From Fredinandcohnia aciditolerans (GTDB lineage: Bacteria; Bacillota; Bacilli; Bacillales; Bacillaceae_L): 62,821 bases of DNA. Positions 34,946-46,032 of the stretch are shown here, piece by piece (position 1 is the first letter of the stretch; the number at the start of each line of letters is the position of its first letter). The stretch is taken from the NCBI GenBank assembly GCA_003640645.1, contig QGHH01000027.1, positions 1 to 62,821 of the forward strand. The letters are read 5' to 3'. The notes below the pieces were generated by a model. The model saw nothing but the letters and a program-made list of their open reading frames with translations. It searched no databases and had not been told where the DNA came from. Position numbers and translations under genes: made by a program.

Positions 34946-36043
34946 TTACTTCTCTTGATTTGCTAGCATCTCTGAAAGTATCGCTATAAGTTCACTGTTT
35001 TGTTCCTCAGTGCCAACAGTAATTCGAAGGCTAGTTGGAAAGCCTAGAGCATTTCCTGAGCGAACAATAAAGCCTCGCCCCAATAAATAGCGAAAAACAT
35101 CATCACCAGGTTGCTTAAAATCAATCAAAATAAAATTACCGAACGATGGATAATAAGATAATTGATTTTCCTCACAGAAACTATAATACTGTTGCAAGCC
35201 TTGCTTATTTTTCTCAACATAGGAAGCGATGAAGTCTTGATCCTCTATTGCAGCGGCTGCCGCTATTTGAGCTACTCGGTTTGAATTGAACGGCTGACGG
35301 ACAGGTTCAATTTTATTGATGAAATCACTATTTCCAATTGCATAGCCAACGCGTAGTCCACCAAGGCCGTAAGCCTTTGAAAAAGTCCTTAAAACAAGTA
35401 GATTAGGATAATCATTTAGAAGTGCAACTGTATTTGGATAATCTTTTTCATTTGCTGCAAATTCATAATAAGCTTCATCCATTACAATTAGGACATCCTT
35501 TGGAACTTCCTTCAAGAAATGATGAAGTTTTTCTGAGTTCACATACACTCCTGATGGGTTGTTTGGAGAGCAAACCCAGACAATTTCAGTATTCGCATCG
35601 ATTTGCTTGAGCATTCCATCAAGATCATGATGACCATCAATTAACTCAACCTCACGTACTTCTGCCCCTTCAATAATGGCATTATGCTTGTACTGCGAAA
35701 AGGACGGATTGGCCATAACTGTATTTTTGCCAGGTGCAAGCAATGCAGCCGAAATAATGTGAATGACATCGTCAGACCCATTTCCAAAAAGAAGTTGTGA
35801 ACCATTTACACCTAAGTGCTTTGCAACCTTTTCCCTAAGTTCCGTTGCATAGCCATCAGGATAAATCGCAAATGAGTCCAAACTGTTTTTAACTGCTTCT
35901 TTTACTTTTTCTGAGCATCCATAAGGATTTTCATTTGAAGCTAATTTCACAATCTTTTCCAAACCGAATTCTCTTTTTACCTCTTCTATTGGTTTTCCTG
36001 GTTGATATGGTTTTAAATCTAATAACTGTTCCTTGATATTCAT
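34946..36043 (-). CDS. hisC: Histidinol-phosphate/aromatic aminotransferase
   Basis: A 365-residue fold-type I PLP aminotransferase. It serves histidine synthesis and, in Bacillus, also transaminates phenylpyruvate and hydroxyphenylpyruvate, which explains its place in the aromatic cluster. The PLP lysine is in [40 protein letters not shown] and MDEAYYEF are conserved. The ATG at 36041-36043 follows AGAGGTGTGGCTTCAG. It begins 15 bases after trpA. Confidence 0.95.
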   Translation of the reverse strand: MNIKEQLLDLKPYQPGKPIEEVKREFGLEKIVKLASNENPYGCSEKVKEAVKNSLDSFAIYPDGYATELREKVAKHLGVNGSQLLFGNGSDDVIHIISAALLAPGKNTVMANPSFSQYKHNAIIEGAEVREVELIDGHHDLDGMLKQIDANTEIVWVCSPNNPSGVYVNSEKLHHFLKEVPKDVLIVMDEAYYEFAANEKDYPNTVALLNDYPNLLVLRTFSKAYGLGGLRVGYAIGNSDFINKIEPVRQPFNSNRVAQIAAAAAIEDQDFIASYVEKNKQGLQQYYSFCEENQLSYYPSFGNFILIDFKQPGDDVFRYLLGRGFIVRSGNALGFPTSLRITVGTEEQNSELIAILSEMLANQEK

Positions 36044-36058
36044 CTGAAGCCACACCTC

Positions 36059-36868
36059 TTAACTGTTAATTGGATGCAATACATCATCTACAAAAATTTT
36101 AAAATGGGATAAGGCGGTAGCTCTTGTTTCTTCATTCACTAATTCTGGTAGACACTCTTCAATCTTTTGGATAAGGGCACTTCCCATGATCACCCCATCA
36201 CAATGGTCTTTAAGTGCTTCTACTTGAGAAGAATTAGAAATACCAAACCCAACTGCTACAGGAATATTGCTATAGCGTTTTACCTCTTGTAAAAATGAGT
36301 ATACCTCATTATTAAGCGAATTTCGAACACCTGTTACACCAAGGGATGAAACACAATATAAAAATCCTTGTGCATTTGTAGCGATCTTTTCAATCCGACT
36401 TGAAGATGTTGGCGCAACTAAAGAGATAAATTTTAACCCTTCACTTTCACATTTTCTTCTGAGGTCTTCACTTTCTTCAAAAGGTAGGTCGGGAACAAGT
36501 AGTCCGTCAATACCATTTTGTCGCGCTAAAGCGAAAAAGTTTTCTTCTCCTAATTGTAGCACAGGATTGTAATAGGTAAAGATAATTACTGGAATTTTTA
36601 GACCTTTTTTTCTCATAACCGAAACAAGTTTCATTGAGTTTTCTAGTGTAACACCATTTTTAAGTGCACGCCCAGAAGCTCTTTGAATAACAGGACCATC
36701 TGCTAATGGATCTGAATATGGTATCCCTAATTCTATGATTGAAGCACCAGACTCCTGTAATGTTAGTGCGATTTCAACTGTCACATCGGGATGAGGATCC
36801 CCTGCCACGATAAATGGGATAAATAATTTTTCAGCCTTGGGTAACCGGTTCGTAAAGGTTGTGTTCAT
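36059..36868 (-). CDS. trpA: Tryptophan synthase alpha chain
   Basis: A 269-residue TIM-barrel subunit that cleaves indole-3-glycerol phosphate; the indole is channelled to TrpB. The catalytic glutamate is in [21 protein letters not shown] with the catalytic aspartate just after; [15 protein letters not shown] and [12 protein letters not shown] bind the phosphate. GGGGAGCTAAAA precedes the ATG, which lies inside trpB: the two genes overlap by 38 bases, so translation is probably coupled. Confidence 0.96.
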   Translation of the reverse strand: MNTTFTNRLPKAEKLFIPFIVAGDPHPDVTVEIALTLQESGASIIELGIPYSDPLADGPVIQRASGRALKNGVTLENSMKLVSVMRKKGLKIPVIIFTYYNPVLQLGEENFFALARQNGIDGLLVPDLPFEESEDLRRKCESEGLKFISLVAPTSSSRIEKIATNAQGFLYCVSSLGVTGVRNSLNNEVYSFLQEVKRYSNIPVAVGFGISNSSQVEALKDHCDGVIMGSALIQKIEECLPELVNEETRATALSHFKIFVDDVLHPINS

Positions 36869-38063
36869 TTTTAGCTCCCCTTTCTTCTAAATATGTCATT
36901 AGTGAGTGAACATCTTTGTCTCCTCGTCCGGATAAACAAACTAAGATTGATTCTTCTGGTGACATTTCTTTTGCCAACTGGATGGCCTTGGCCATTGCAT
37001 GTGCGGATTCGATAGCTGGGATAATTCCTTCAACACGAGTAAGTAATTGCAAAGCATCGAGAGCTTCTTGATCGGTTACACTTTCATATTCCACTCTTCC
37101 ACTGCTTGCAAGATATGCATGTTCAGGGCCAACACCAGGGTAATCCAACCCAGCTGATATGGAATATGGTTCTGTAATTTGACCGTTCTCGTCTTGAAGA
37201 AGGTACGTTAGCGACCCGTGAATGATACCTTTTGTTCCTTTCGTAATTGTGGCTGCATGTAACATTGTATCGACACCTTTTCCAGCTGCTTCAGCACCGA
37301 CCAAACGCACATCATCATTTAGAAACGGATAGAACATCCCAATCGCATTACTTCCGCCACCTACACAGGCAACGACTGTTGAAGGCAATTGACTTTCGCG
37401 TTTTAAAAACTGTTCTCTTGCTTCGTCACCGATAATTCGTTGGAAATCACGGACCATTTTTGGATAAGGATGTGGACCTACTACTGAGCCAATCATATAG
37501 TAGTGATCATCACAATTTTGTACCCAATAACGGATTGCTTCATTCGTTGCATCCTTTAATGTCTGATTCCCACTTGTGGCTGGAATGACCTCAGCACCTA
37601 AAAGTCTCATTCGAAACACATTTAGCTTTTGCCTTTCAATATCCTCTACACCCATAAAAACCTTACATTCTAATCCAAATTTAGCGGCTACTGTAGCAGC
37701 TGCTACACCATGTTGGCCAGCTCCTGTTTCAGCTATTATTTTTTTCTTCCCCATTCTTTTTGCTAATAGCGCTTGACCAATCGCATTGTTGATTTTGTGT
37801 GCGCCAGTATGATTTAAATCCTCACGCTTTAAATAGATTTTCGCCCCACCTAGTTCTTTCGTTAACTGATCAGCATATGTAAGTGCTGTAGGTCGACCTG
37901 AATATTCTTTTAAAATACGAATATATTCGTTACGAAATTCTTCATCTTGAAATGCCTCGTCTAATGCCCTTTCGATTTCTTCTAATGGCATCATTAATGT
38001 TTCAGGTACAAATTTTCCACCAAAGTCTCCGAATCTACCATTTTCATTTGGTACGTTCTTCAA
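36831..38063 (-). CDS. trpB: Tryptophan synthase beta chain
   Basis: A 410-residue PLP enzyme that condenses indole with serine. The PLP lysine is in [48 protein letters not shown] and CLSGRGDKD are conserved. The start is taken as the TTG at 38061-38063, which has GGTGG six bases upstream and gives the family length; the open frame runs on upstream to 38144 through trpF. It overlaps trpF by 20 bases and trpA by 38. Confidence 0.94.
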   Translation of the reverse strand: MKNVPNENGRFGDFGGKFVPETLMMPLEEIERALDEAFQDEEFRNEYIRILKEYSGRPTALTYADQLTKELGGAKIYLKREDLNHTGAHKINNAIGQALLAKRMGKKKIIAETGAGQHGVAAATVAAKFGLECKVFMGVEDIERQKLNVFRMRLLGAEVIPATSGNQTLKDATNEAIRYWVQNCDDHYYMIGSVVGPHPYPKMVRDFQRIIGDEAREQFLKRESQLPSTVVACVGGGSNAIGMFYPFLNDDVRLVGAEAAGKGVDTMLHAATITKGTKGIIHGSLTYLLQDENGQITEPYSISAGLDYPGVGPEHAYLASSGRVEYESVTDQEALDALQLLTRVEGIIPAIESAHAMAKAIQLAKEMSPEESILVCLSGRGDKDVHSLMTYLEERGAKNEHNLYEPVTQG

Positions 38064-38700
38064 ATTTATCCACCCATTTCTCAATAGTTTGTATGATAGT
38101 TTGATCTTTCTTACCTGCATATTCAATCCCGCTCGAGATATCAAACCCGTCGATCTTATAGGTTAGTAGGCTTTCAATATTTTCAGGGCCTATTCCACCT
38201 GCGATGAAACAAGGAACCCTTTGTCGACTTGCTTCTTGTTGATAGATAGGAATTGACTGCCAATCAAATGAGATACCAGAGCCACCCCAAACATTTGCAA
38301 TCTTTGTATCAACAACATAACCATCGGCTACATCAGCAAACTCCTCCATCGTTCTAAGAGCTTGTTCATCATGATGGATTACCTTCCATACATTAATCCC
38401 TGTCTTCTTTTTTAGTTGTTTAATAAAATCAACTGACTCTGAACCATGACATTGGATAACGGATAAAGGTACATTTTCCAATACAGTCTCTATCTCTTCC
38501 AAGTCTGCATTAACAAAGATCCCAACGGTTTGTTTATCCTGCAGATCAATTTCTTGTAACCATTGTTCCACTTCAACAGGATTTACTTTTCGCTTACTGG
38601 ATGCGAAAATAAAGCCGATAAAATCGGCATTGCTTTTAGCAACCACTTGTAAGTCCTCAAATGATTTATTTCCACAATATTTAATAAGCGGACGTTGCAT
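38044..38700 (-). CDS. trpF: Phosphoribosylanthranilate isomerase
   Basis: A 218-residue TIM-barrel isomerase, third step of tryptophan synthesis. [12 protein letters not shown] holds the catalytic cysteine, and [17 protein letters not shown] the catalytic aspartate; [14 protein letters not shown] binds phosphate. The ATG at 38698-38700 follows GAGAGG and lies within trpC (overlap 20 bases). Confidence 0.94.
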   Translation of the reverse strand: MQRPLIKYCGNKSFEDLQVVAKSNADFIGFIFASSKRKVNPVEVEQWLQEIDLQDKQTVGIFVNADLEEIETVLENVPLSVIQCHGSESVDFIKQLKKKTGINVWKVIHHDEQALRTMEEFADVADGYVVDTKIANVWGGSGISFDWQSIPIYQQEASRQRVPCFIAGGIGPENIESLLTYKIDGFDISSGIEYAGKKDQTIIQTIEKWVDKFEERTK

Positions 38701-39460
38701 GAGGGACCTCTCCAAACATTTGCTTAATCCCAATTCCTGGGGACTCTGCTCGCATAAATGCTTCTCCGATAAGTGCTGCCTTTGCTCCATATTTCATAAT
38801 GGAATTAATATCCTGTGGAGTGTGGATTCCACTTTCACTGACAATAAGACTATCTACTGGAGCATCTTTTGCGATTTCCTTCGTGTGTGTAATCGAAGTT
38901 TCAAATACTTTCAAATTCCGATTATTAATACCAAGGATTTTAGGTGTAAAAATGCTACAAACCTGCTCTAGCGTTTCCCTAGAATGGACTTCAACAAGAC
39001 ACTCTAAACCTTTTTCATACGCCTCACAATAGTATTCATGTAATTGATTGGGCTCCAGTGCTTCGCCAATTAATAAAATAGCATCTGCACCGATTTTTTC
39101 ACTTTGTTTTATCTGCTTTGCATCAACGATAAAATCCTTTCGAAGAACAGGAATATTTACATTTTTCTTAATATCCATTAAATATTCAATTGAACCCTGA
39201 AAAAATGGTTCATCTGTTAATACTGAAATAGCGTCCGCTTTTGCTGCTTCATATTCTGTTGCAATCTTAACTGGATGAAAATCTTCTCGGATCACGCCCT
39301 TTGAAGGTGATGCTTTTTTCACCTCAGCAATGATACCAAGGGATCGATGAGGATTAGAGAGTGCTTCATATAGAGAAATTCGTTTAACAGCACTGTCAAT
39401 CTCAGGATATTTAATGTTTTTAACTTCTATTTTTTTCTGTTCAAGAATTTTGTTTAGCAA
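38681..39460 (-). CDS. trpC: Indole-3-glycerol phosphate synthase
   Basis: A 259-residue TIM-barrel enzyme that closes the indole ring. EVKKASPSKGVIRED, VLRKDFIVDAKQI (catalytic lysine), DAILLIGEAL and GINNRNLKVFETS are the conserved blocks. The start is taken as the TTG at 39458-39460 (LLNKILEQKKIEVK), with AGGTGGAG just upstream; no ATG fits the family length. It overlaps the end of trpD by 20 bases. Confidence 0.94.
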   Translation of the reverse strand: MLNKILEQKKIEVKNIKYPEIDSAVKRISLYEALSNPHRSLGIIAEVKKASPSKGVIREDFHPVKIATEYEAAKADAISVLTDEPFFQGSIEYLMDIKKNVNIPVLRKDFIVDAKQIKQSEKIGADAILLIGEALEPNQLHEYYCEAYEKGLECLVEVHSRETLEQVCSIFTPKILGINNRNLKVFETSITHTKEIAKDAPVDSLIVSESGIHTPQDINSIMKYGAKAALIGEAFMRAESPGIGIKQMFGEVPHATSAY

Positions 39461-40475
39461 AATACTCCACCTCACGATTTCTTAGCTGTTCAAATTGGTT
39501 CCTTGCTATTCCCATTACAAGAGCCTCTCTTGCCATTTCAACACCTTCTCGAATACTGTTCGCTTTTCCTGAGATGTAAATAGCTGCACCAGCATTTAAT
39601 AAAACAATATTCGTTGCACTTTGATTGGCTCTTCCATACAAAACATCCCGCAGAAGGTTTGCGCTCTCAACCACGGAAGATACTTGAATGTCCTTCATAT
39701 TTCCACGGGGAAGGTCGACATCTTCAGGTGAGAGAACAAATCTCGTAATCTCTCCGTCTTTAAGTTCCACAATATCTGTTTCAGTTGTAATACTGCATTC
39801 ATCTAGTCCGTCACGACCTGAAACAAATAAAATATGCTCAGATCCGAGTTTCTGAAGGGCATATGCCATTTTTTCAGCGTACTCTGTTGAGTACACACCT
39901 AACACTTGCCTTTTACATCTGGCTGGGTTTGCCATCGGCCCTAATAAGTTAAAAATTGTTCGAAATCCAATTTCCTGTCTCGGAGTGACTGCATGCTTCA
40001 TCGCAGCATGGTAGATAGGTGCAAATAAAAAGCTCATATTTCGTTTATTTAATGCATCTTTCGCTTCTTCTTTGGTTGATTGAATCTCAACACCTAAATA
40101 TTCTAAAACATCAGCACTACCACTTTTTGATGACACTGCTCGATTTCCATGCTTTGCAACTTTTATTCCTAAGGAAGACACAATAATTGCAGCTGCAGTT
40201 GAAATATTAAAGGTAGAAGCACCATCCCCACCTGTCCCACATGTATCTATTACTTGATCACTTTCATAATCGAGCTGCATCATATGCTCCCTCATCGCTC
40301 TTGCAAAGCCAGTAATTTCATCGACTGTTTCGCCACGAAAACGAAGGATTGAAAGTAAACTTGCAATTTGGCTTGCCGTTGCATCACCAGACATAATCAC
40401 GTCCATCACTCGATAGCTTTCTTCTTCTGTTAATACCTCACCAGTAATACATTTATTTAAAAGTTGTTTAAACAT
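39441..40475 (-). CDS. trpD: Anthranilate phosphoribosyltransferase
   Basis: A 344-residue enzyme that attaches phosphoribose to anthranilate. CGTGGDGASTFNISTAAA binds PRPP; KHGNRAVSSKSGSADVLEYLG and GPMANPARCKRQVLGVYS are conserved. The ATG at 40473-40475 follows AAGGAGGATATTC, and the gene overlaps the end of trpE by eight bases. Confidence 0.96.
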   Translation of the reverse strand: MFKQLLNKCITGEVLTEEESYRVMDVIMSGDATASQIASLLSILRFRGETVDEITGFARAMREHMMQLDYESDQVIDTCGTGGDGASTFNISTAAAIIVSSLGIKVAKHGNRAVSSKSGSADVLEYLGVEIQSTKEEAKDALNKRNMSFLFAPIYHAAMKHAVTPRQEIGFRTIFNLLGPMANPARCKRQVLGVYSTEYAEKMAYALQKLGSEHILFVSGRDGLDECSITTETDIVELKDGEITRFVLSPEDVDLPRGNMKDIQVSSVVESANLLRDVLYGRANQSATNIVLLNAGAAIYISGKANSIREGVEMAREALVMGIARNQFEQLRNREVEYFAKQNS

Positions 40476-41985
40476 GAATATCCTCCTTATCAAATGCTTC
40501 TTCCGCTAATTTGATTGTTTGAATTAAGGCACTTGCTTTATTTACAGTTTCCATCCACTCGTGTTCTGGAACTGAATCGGCAACGATTCCTGCTCCCGCC
40601 TGAACGTAAGCAATACCATCTTTTATTATCGCCGTTCGAATTGTAATACAGGAATCTATATTTCCATCAAAGCCTATATAAGCAATTGTGCCGGCATATA
40701 AGTTTCGAGCCGTTGGTTCCAGCTCTGAGATTATTTGCATTGCTCGAACTTTAGGTGCTCCAGATACAGTACCTGCCGGGAAAGCTGCTTGTAACGCATC
40801 TAATGGATCAATTTTCTCATCTAATTCACCTGTGACCTTTGAGATAATGTGCATCACATGTGAAAATCGACCAATTTCCATTAATACAGGAGTTTTAACA
40901 GAACCAAATGAAGATACCCTTCCAATATCATTTCGTGCTAAATCGACTAGCATGTAATGCTCTGCCATCTCTTTTTCATCCTGAAGCAATTCCGATGCAA
41001 GTGCTTCATCTTCTTCCATCGTCTTCCCTCTACGTCTTGTACCCGCAATAGGGTGAATCTCAAGATGTTTATTATGAACTTTGATTAAACGCTCTGGTGA
41101 GCTTCCTACGATTTCAATATCATTGATCTTGATATAAAACAAATATGGTGACGGGTTTACCATTCGTAAGATTCGGTATAGCTGAAATCCACTTACTGAG
41201 ACCGGAATTTCAAAGCGTTGTGATAAAACCGCCTGAAAAATATCTCCATCCGTGATATAGTCCTTTATTTTAACAACAGCATCTAGAAAATCCTGTTTTT
41301 CGAAGTTCGTTTTTATATCTTTTACATTCGGTATTTCATGTAATTTTGGTAGTAATAACATTTCACTTTGTTCTTTGTTTTGAACGATACGGGACAAATA
41401 CATGTTGATTTTTGAGCGGGCATGTTCGAATACAGCCTTTTGAATCCGCTCATCTTCACCACCATTTAATCGAACAAAATGAATGACAATTAACTCGCGT
41501 GAATGATGGTCTAACGCTAAAATGGTTTCACAAAAGAAAAATTGATAGCGTTCCATGTTTAAATCATTGTTTGAGTGCTCATCTACCTTTTCAAAAGTAG
41601 AAATGGCATCATACCCAATATACCCAACTGCCCCTCCATAAAAGGGGATTTCGATATCCAGCGGCTTTAAGGCAAGGTAATCCTTAATCCAGTTAAATGC
41701 ATCCTTCATCGTTGGCTTCTTCACTAAGCTTTGCTGGTTTTCATTTTTCACGTAATAGTGACCTTTATTTTCATCCATAAACAAGAATGGCTTTAAGCCA
41801 ATAAATGAATAGCGAGACCACTCGGATTCGTGATCCTTACTTTCAAGCAGAAAAGATGCTTCATTTTCTAGGTTTTGAAAAATTTGAATGGGTGTCAACG
41901 TATCCACTAAGAAACGTTTGACAATCGGAATTGTCCGATATTGTTTTGCATCGGACGCAAACGAGGAAAAATCATACGTATTCAT
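40468..41985 (-). CDS. trpE: Anthranilate synthase component I
   Basis: A 505-residue chorismate-using enzyme that makes anthranilate with an amidotransferase partner. The tryptophan feedback site is in SFLLESKDHESEWSRYSF; IAGTRRRGKTMEEDE, HYMLVDLARNDIGRV and AAFPAGTVSGAPKVRAM form the catalytic core. No trpG is in the operon; in Bacillus the PabA glutaminase encoded with the folate genes serves both pathways. The ATG follows GGAGGAGTGAGCTGA, which can be masked by a hairpin. Confidence 0.96.
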   Translation of the reverse strand: MNTYDFSSFASDAKQYRTIPIVKRFLVDTLTPIQIFQNLENEASFLLESKDHESEWSRYSFIGLKPFLFMDENKGHYYVKNENQQSLVKKPTMKDAFNWIKDYLALKPLDIEIPFYGGAVGYIGYDAISTFEKVDEHSNNDLNMERYQFFFCETILALDHHSRELIVIHFVRLNGGEDERIQKAVFEHARSKINMYLSRIVQNKEQSEMLLLPKLHEIPNVKDIKTNFEKQDFLDAVVKIKDYITDGDIFQAVLSQRFEIPVSVSGFQLYRILRMVNPSPYLFYIKINDIEIVGSSPERLIKVHNKHLEIHPIAGTRRRGKTMEEDEALASELLQDEKEMAEHYMLVDLARNDIGRVSSFGSVKTPVLMEIGRFSHVMHIISKVTGELDEKIDPLDALQAAFPAGTVSGAPKVRAMQIISELEPTARNLYAGTIAYIGFDGNIDSCITIRTAIIKDGIAYVQAGAGIVADSVPEHEWMETVNKASALIQTIKLAEEAFDKEDIHV

Positions 41986-41996
41986 TCAGCTCACTC

Positions 41997-42013
41997 CTCC
42001 ATAAAATATGGAG
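41997..42013 (-). promoter_or_regulatory. Hairpin masking the trpE ribosome site
   Basis: On the minus strand CTCCATA-TTT-TATGGAG forms a seven-pair stem whose 3' half is the start of the GGAGGAG ribosome site of trpE. In B. subtilis, TRAP binding favours a trpE hairpin that hides the ribosome site; this stem is a candidate for the same control. Confidence 0.6.
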
Positions 42014-42059
42014 AATGAGGATTTAGGAGGTATTTGAAGATTGGAATCGCTTTTTCATA

Positions 42060-42109
42060 TAAAAAACGATAAAAATAAACAACCCAAAGACACATTGGTA
42101 TCTTTGGGT
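42060..42109 (-). terminator. trp operon attenuator terminator
   Basis: ACCCAAAGA pairs with TCTTTGGGT (42082-42109), followed on the minus strand by a T-rich run. Its 5' side overlaps TCTACCC, which can pair with GGGTAGA in the upstream TRAP site to form an antiterminator. Confidence 0.88.
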
Positions 42110-42122
42110 AGAAGTAACATAA

Positions 42123-42211
42123 CTAAACTCTGCTAACCTCGGCTAAACTCTCTCATTCTCATCTACCCTAAACTCAACTCTAAACTTCTCAGAAAACTTA
42201 CTAAACTCTAA
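42123..42211 (-). promoter_or_regulatory. TRAP-binding site of the trp leader
   Basis: The minus strand carries about fifteen GAG or UAG triplets, most separated by two bases (GAG-UU-GAG-UU-UAG-GG-UAG-AU-GAG and so on, ending CA-GAG-UU-UAG). TRAP is an 11-subunit ring that binds eleven such triplets when loaded with tryptophan; its gene mtrB is present at 49.4 kb. Binding would cover GGGTAGA and so prevent the antiterminator. Confidence 0.92.
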
Positions 42212-42234
42212 CTTTATCAAATATTGTAACTAAA

Positions 42235-42262
42235 CTTATCATATACATCTTCAATTTGTCAA
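42235..42262 (-). promoter_or_regulatory. Promoter of the trp operon
   Basis: A perfect TTGACA (42257-42262) lies 16 bases from GATAAG (42235-42240), between the aroH stop and the TRAP site. The -10 is less certain than the -35. Confidence 0.6.
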
Positions 42263-42271
42263 TGTATAGTT

Positions 42272-42646
42272 TTATTTACCTTGTACGGTTGAAAGGTCTG
42301 GTCTTAAGACAATCGCTCCATTTTGGTATACATGATTAATTTCTTCTTGTTTTGCAGTTGTATTCACAGTCATTAATATGCGAATACACATTGGCAATGA
42401 ACCCGGTACAGGGATTTCTCTCATACTCATTACTGGAACAAATGTCCATCCATCAATTTGTCTTGCAGCTGCAGCAGGAAAAGCTGCATCAATATCATCG
42501 GTGACTGAAAATACAATTTGTGCGACATCTGCAGCTTCAATGTGGTTTTCAATGATCATGTCACGCAGTAGTTGCTCAGTAGCTGTTAATATTTCTTGTC
42601 TATTATTTTCTTTTATAGTGGTAGCGCCACGTATTCCCCTTATCAT
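42272..42646 (-). CDS. aroH: Chorismate mutase AroH
   Basis: A 124-residue monofunctional AroH-class (trimeric, pseudo-alpha/beta-barrel) enzyme that converts chorismate to prephenate. IRGIRGATT, FSVTDDIDAAFPAAAAR, and PGSLPMCIRILMTVNT carry the active-site arginines; the tail VLRPDLS is typical. It lies immediately upstream of the trp promoter, so some read-through from aroF-aroB-aroH can reach trpE. Confidence 0.96.
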   Translation of the reverse strand: MIRGIRGATTIKENNRQEILTATEQLLRDMIIENHIEAADVAQIVFSVTDDIDAAFPAAAARQIDGWTFVPVMSMREIPVPGSLPMCIRILMTVNTTAKQEEINHVYQNGAIVLRPDLSTVQGK

Positions 42647-42680
42647 TTACTCTCCTCCTTTTTGCATAAGACATCTTATC

Positions 42681-43760
42681 TTAAATAAAATCCTTTAAGA
42701 AACGGAGTAGATGCTCATCTTCTATATCTTGAATAACAGTTTCCCCAATATTTTTTAACAAGACCATTTTTACTTTTCCTGAGGTAGCTTTTTTATCATG
42801 CTTCATTCGTTCAAGTAATTTTTCAACTTCTAAATTTTCAGGAATGCTGGTTGGGAACCCAAATAAGCTGAACCATTCCTTTATTTTTTCAGATGATAGA
42901 TTACTATTAAAGATTTTTTCGCTTACCTTTAATGCAAAAATCATCCCAATCGCAACGCCATCTCCATGGGTAATCTTTCCATAACCAGATTCAGCTTCAA
43001 TAGCATGACCTAAGGTATGCCCAAAGTTTAAGATGGCACGCAGTCCTTTTTCTTGTTCGTCCTCCGAAACAACTTTTGCCTTTACGGCTACACCTTTTAA
43101 TACAGTGTATTGAAGCTTTTCACCCTTTAAATCGTCTAAAGATGTAATGTTTTCAGTTAACCACTCATAAAACTCCAGATCCCAAATTAATCCATGCTTA
43201 ATGACCTCTGCAAAGCCTGAACGAAGCTCGGTTCTTGGCAATGTTTTCATTAAATCAATATCATATAATACCGCATTCGGTTGATGAAAAGCACCAATCA
43301 TATTTTTGCCTAGTTCATGATTAATGGCAACCTTCCCTCCAACTGCACTGTCATGTGCAAGCAATGTAGTTGGAATTTGGATAAATGGGATGCCACGCAT
43401 GAATGTTGCCGCGACAAAACCTGCTAAATCGCCAACAACACCTCCGCCTAATGCAAGAATTACCGATGAACGGTCTAACCCATTTTCCAGCGCAAAAGTC
43501 TGACATTGATAATACATTTCAAATGACTTTGCACTCTCCCCAGCAGGAATAACAAACGATAACGGCTCGTCGAATTGGGCATGAAGGATATCTTTTACTT
43601 CCTCTAAATATAGTGAAGCAACCGATTCATCACTTATAACAAGTACCTTTGATACCGATTTACAGGTATCCTTTATAACTTGTGGCAAAAGATCGATAAT
43701 ATCAGTTCCAATGTACATTGGATAGGATTTCGATTTTGTTGCTATGGTTAACTCGTCCAT
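42681..43760 (-). CDS. aroB: 3-dehydroquinate synthase
   Basis: A 359-residue NAD- and metal-dependent enzyme that cyclises DAHP, second step of the shikimate pathway. ALGGGVVGDLAGFVAATFMRG binds NAD; INHELGKNMIGAFHQP and NFGHTLGHAIEAESGYGKITHGDG carry the zinc-binding histidines and glutamate. The start codon shares one base with the aroF stop region (position 43760). Confidence 0.96.
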   Translation of the reverse strand: MDELTIATKSKSYPMYIGTDIIDLLPQVIKDTCKSVSKVLVISDESVASLYLEEVKDILHAQFDEPLSFVIPAGESAKSFEMYYQCQTFALENGLDRSSVILALGGGVVGDLAGFVAATFMRGIPFIQIPTTLLAHDSAVGGKVAINHELGKNMIGAFHQPNAVLYDIDLMKTLPRTELRSGFAEVIKHGLIWDLEFYEWLTENITSLDDLKGEKLQYTVLKGVAVKAKVVSEDEQEKGLRAILNFGHTLGHAIEAESGYGKITHGDGVAIGMIFALKVSEKIFNSNLSSEKIKEWFSLFGFPTSIPENLEVEKLLERMKHDKKATSGKVKMVLLKNIGETVIQDIEDEHLLRFLKDFI

Positions 43761-44932
43761 TAGAATTCCCTCGAATACTCACGCATTTTCGCTACATTTT
43801 CTTGAATTAAATCGATTCTATCTTGTCCGAATTGTTCAACAATTGCGTTTGCAACTTCCCACGCCACAACTGCCTCAGCGACTACGGATGCGGCAGGTAC
43901 TGCACAGCTATCAGACCGTTCAATACTTGCTTCAAATACTTCTTTTGTTTCAATATCAACGCTTTTTAATGGCTTATAAAGAGTTGGAATTGGCTTCATT
44001 ACACCTCGTACTACAATAGGCATACCGTTTGTCATACCGCCTTCAAAGCCGCCCAAATTATTGGTTCTTCGCTTATATCCAGCTTCTTTATCCCAAATGA
44101 TCTCATCATGAACCTGACTTCCAGGAATTCTAGCTGCCTCAAATCCAATACCAAACTCAACACCTTTAAAGGCATTGATACTTACCATTGCTGCTGCTAT
44201 TTTCGAATCCAGTTTACGGTCATAATGAACATAGCTTCCTACGCCTGCAGGTACACCTTCAACGATGACTTCAACAATCCCACCGATGGAGTCACCATTT
44301 TTCTTTGCTTCATCAATGGCATTCATCATTTGAACGCCCGCTTCCTCATCCATACATCTAACTGAAGATTCTTCGGTCTTTGTTTTCAATTCTTCTAGGG
44401 TTGAATAGGTAATATTCTTCGCACGTACTCCCCCAATTTCTAATACATGGCCAGCAACCTGAATCCCTAGAGATGCCAAGAATTTTTTAGCTACTGCTCC
44501 AGCTGCAACTCGTACTGTCGTTTCACGAGCTGAAGATCTTTCAAGAACATTTCTCATATCGCGATGTCCGTATTTGATTGCTCCATTAAGGTCTGCATGT
44601 CCAGGTCGTGGACGTGTAATTTTACGCTTAATATCTTCTGCCTCTTCATCAGTAATAGGTTCGATACCCATTATTTTCGTCCAGTGTTTCCAGTCATTGT
44701 TTTCAACGACTAATGCAATTGGAGAACCTAATGTTTTACCGTGCCTAATGCCACTTGCAATTTTCACTTGGTCCTTTTCAATTTGCATTCTTCTGCCTCG
44801 TCCGTGTCCTTTTTGACGTCTAGCAAGTTCAAAGTTTATATCTTCTGCAGTAATTTCAAGACCAGCAGGTACACCTTCAAGTATGGTTGTAAGCTGTGGC
44901 CCATGTGATTCACCAGCTGTTAAGTATCTCAT
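43760..44932 (-). CDS. aroC: Chorismate synthase
   Basis: A 390-residue FMN-dependent enzyme (called aroF in B. subtilis) that makes chorismate from EPSP. The conserved signatures are GESHGPQL at the N-terminus, [31 protein letters not shown], and KAALITRG-like equivalents near [19 protein letters not shown]. The ATG at 44930-44932 follows GGGGGAAACACAC; a longer frame to 44974 has no site. First gene of the aromatic supraoperon. Confidence 0.96.
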   Translation of the reverse strand: MRYLTAGESHGPQLTTILEGVPAGLEITAEDINFELARRQKGHGRGRRMQIEKDQVKIASGIRHGKTLGSPIALVVENNDWKHWTKIMGIEPITDEEAEDIKRKITRPRPGHADLNGAIKYGHRDMRNVLERSSARETTVRVAAGAVAKKFLASLGIQVAGHVLEIGGVRAKNITYSTLEELKTKTEESSVRCMDEEAGVQMMNAIDEAKKNGDSIGGIVEVIVEGVPAGVGSYVHYDRKLDSKIAAAMVSINAFKGVEFGIGFEAARIPGSQVHDEIIWDKEAGYKRRTNNLGGFEGGMTNGMPIVVRGVMKPIPTLYKPLKSVDIETKEVFEASIERSDSCAVPAASVVAEAVVAWEVANAIVEQFGQDRIDLIQENVAKMREYSREF

Positions 44933-45166
44933 GTGTGTTTCCCCCTTATATGTAATCGTGAAAAGGAATTTCACTTTCGTAATTTAAAGCGATTATGTAC
45001 CAATATATCATAATCTCTATAATTCCGGATAGATTTTTTCAAAAATTTCTATGATTTATATACTTTATGATAAAGAAAAAGAATTCACCCAGAGGCAAAT
45101 TCGATTACTATATCGTAGCAAACATTATTAGATTTGTCATTTTTCTGACGCTTTATTTTACATACT

Positions 45167-45949
<783 letters not shown>

Positions 45950-46000
45950 CTAAAAACTATACATAGTTTTGGTGTTGATAATGAAAGGTTCCTTAAGAAA

Positions 46001-46025
46001 AACCAGCCCTATTAGAGCTGGTTTT
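46001..46025 (-). terminator. Terminator after ndk
   Basis: AACCAGC pairs with GCTGGTT, with flanking A/T pairs and a T-rich run on the minus strand, eight bases beyond the ndk stop. Confidence 0.8.
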
Positions 46026-46032
46026 TGATGGA

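Noticed and set aside
36831-38144. TrpB beginning at the far upstream start (437 residues)
   Set aside because: This would overlap trpF by about 100 bases without ribosome site; the family start fits the TTG at 38063.
40468-41985. Missing trpG as evidence of a broken trp operon
   Set aside because: Bacillus normally uses the folate-operon glutaminase PabA for TrpE, so absence here is expected.
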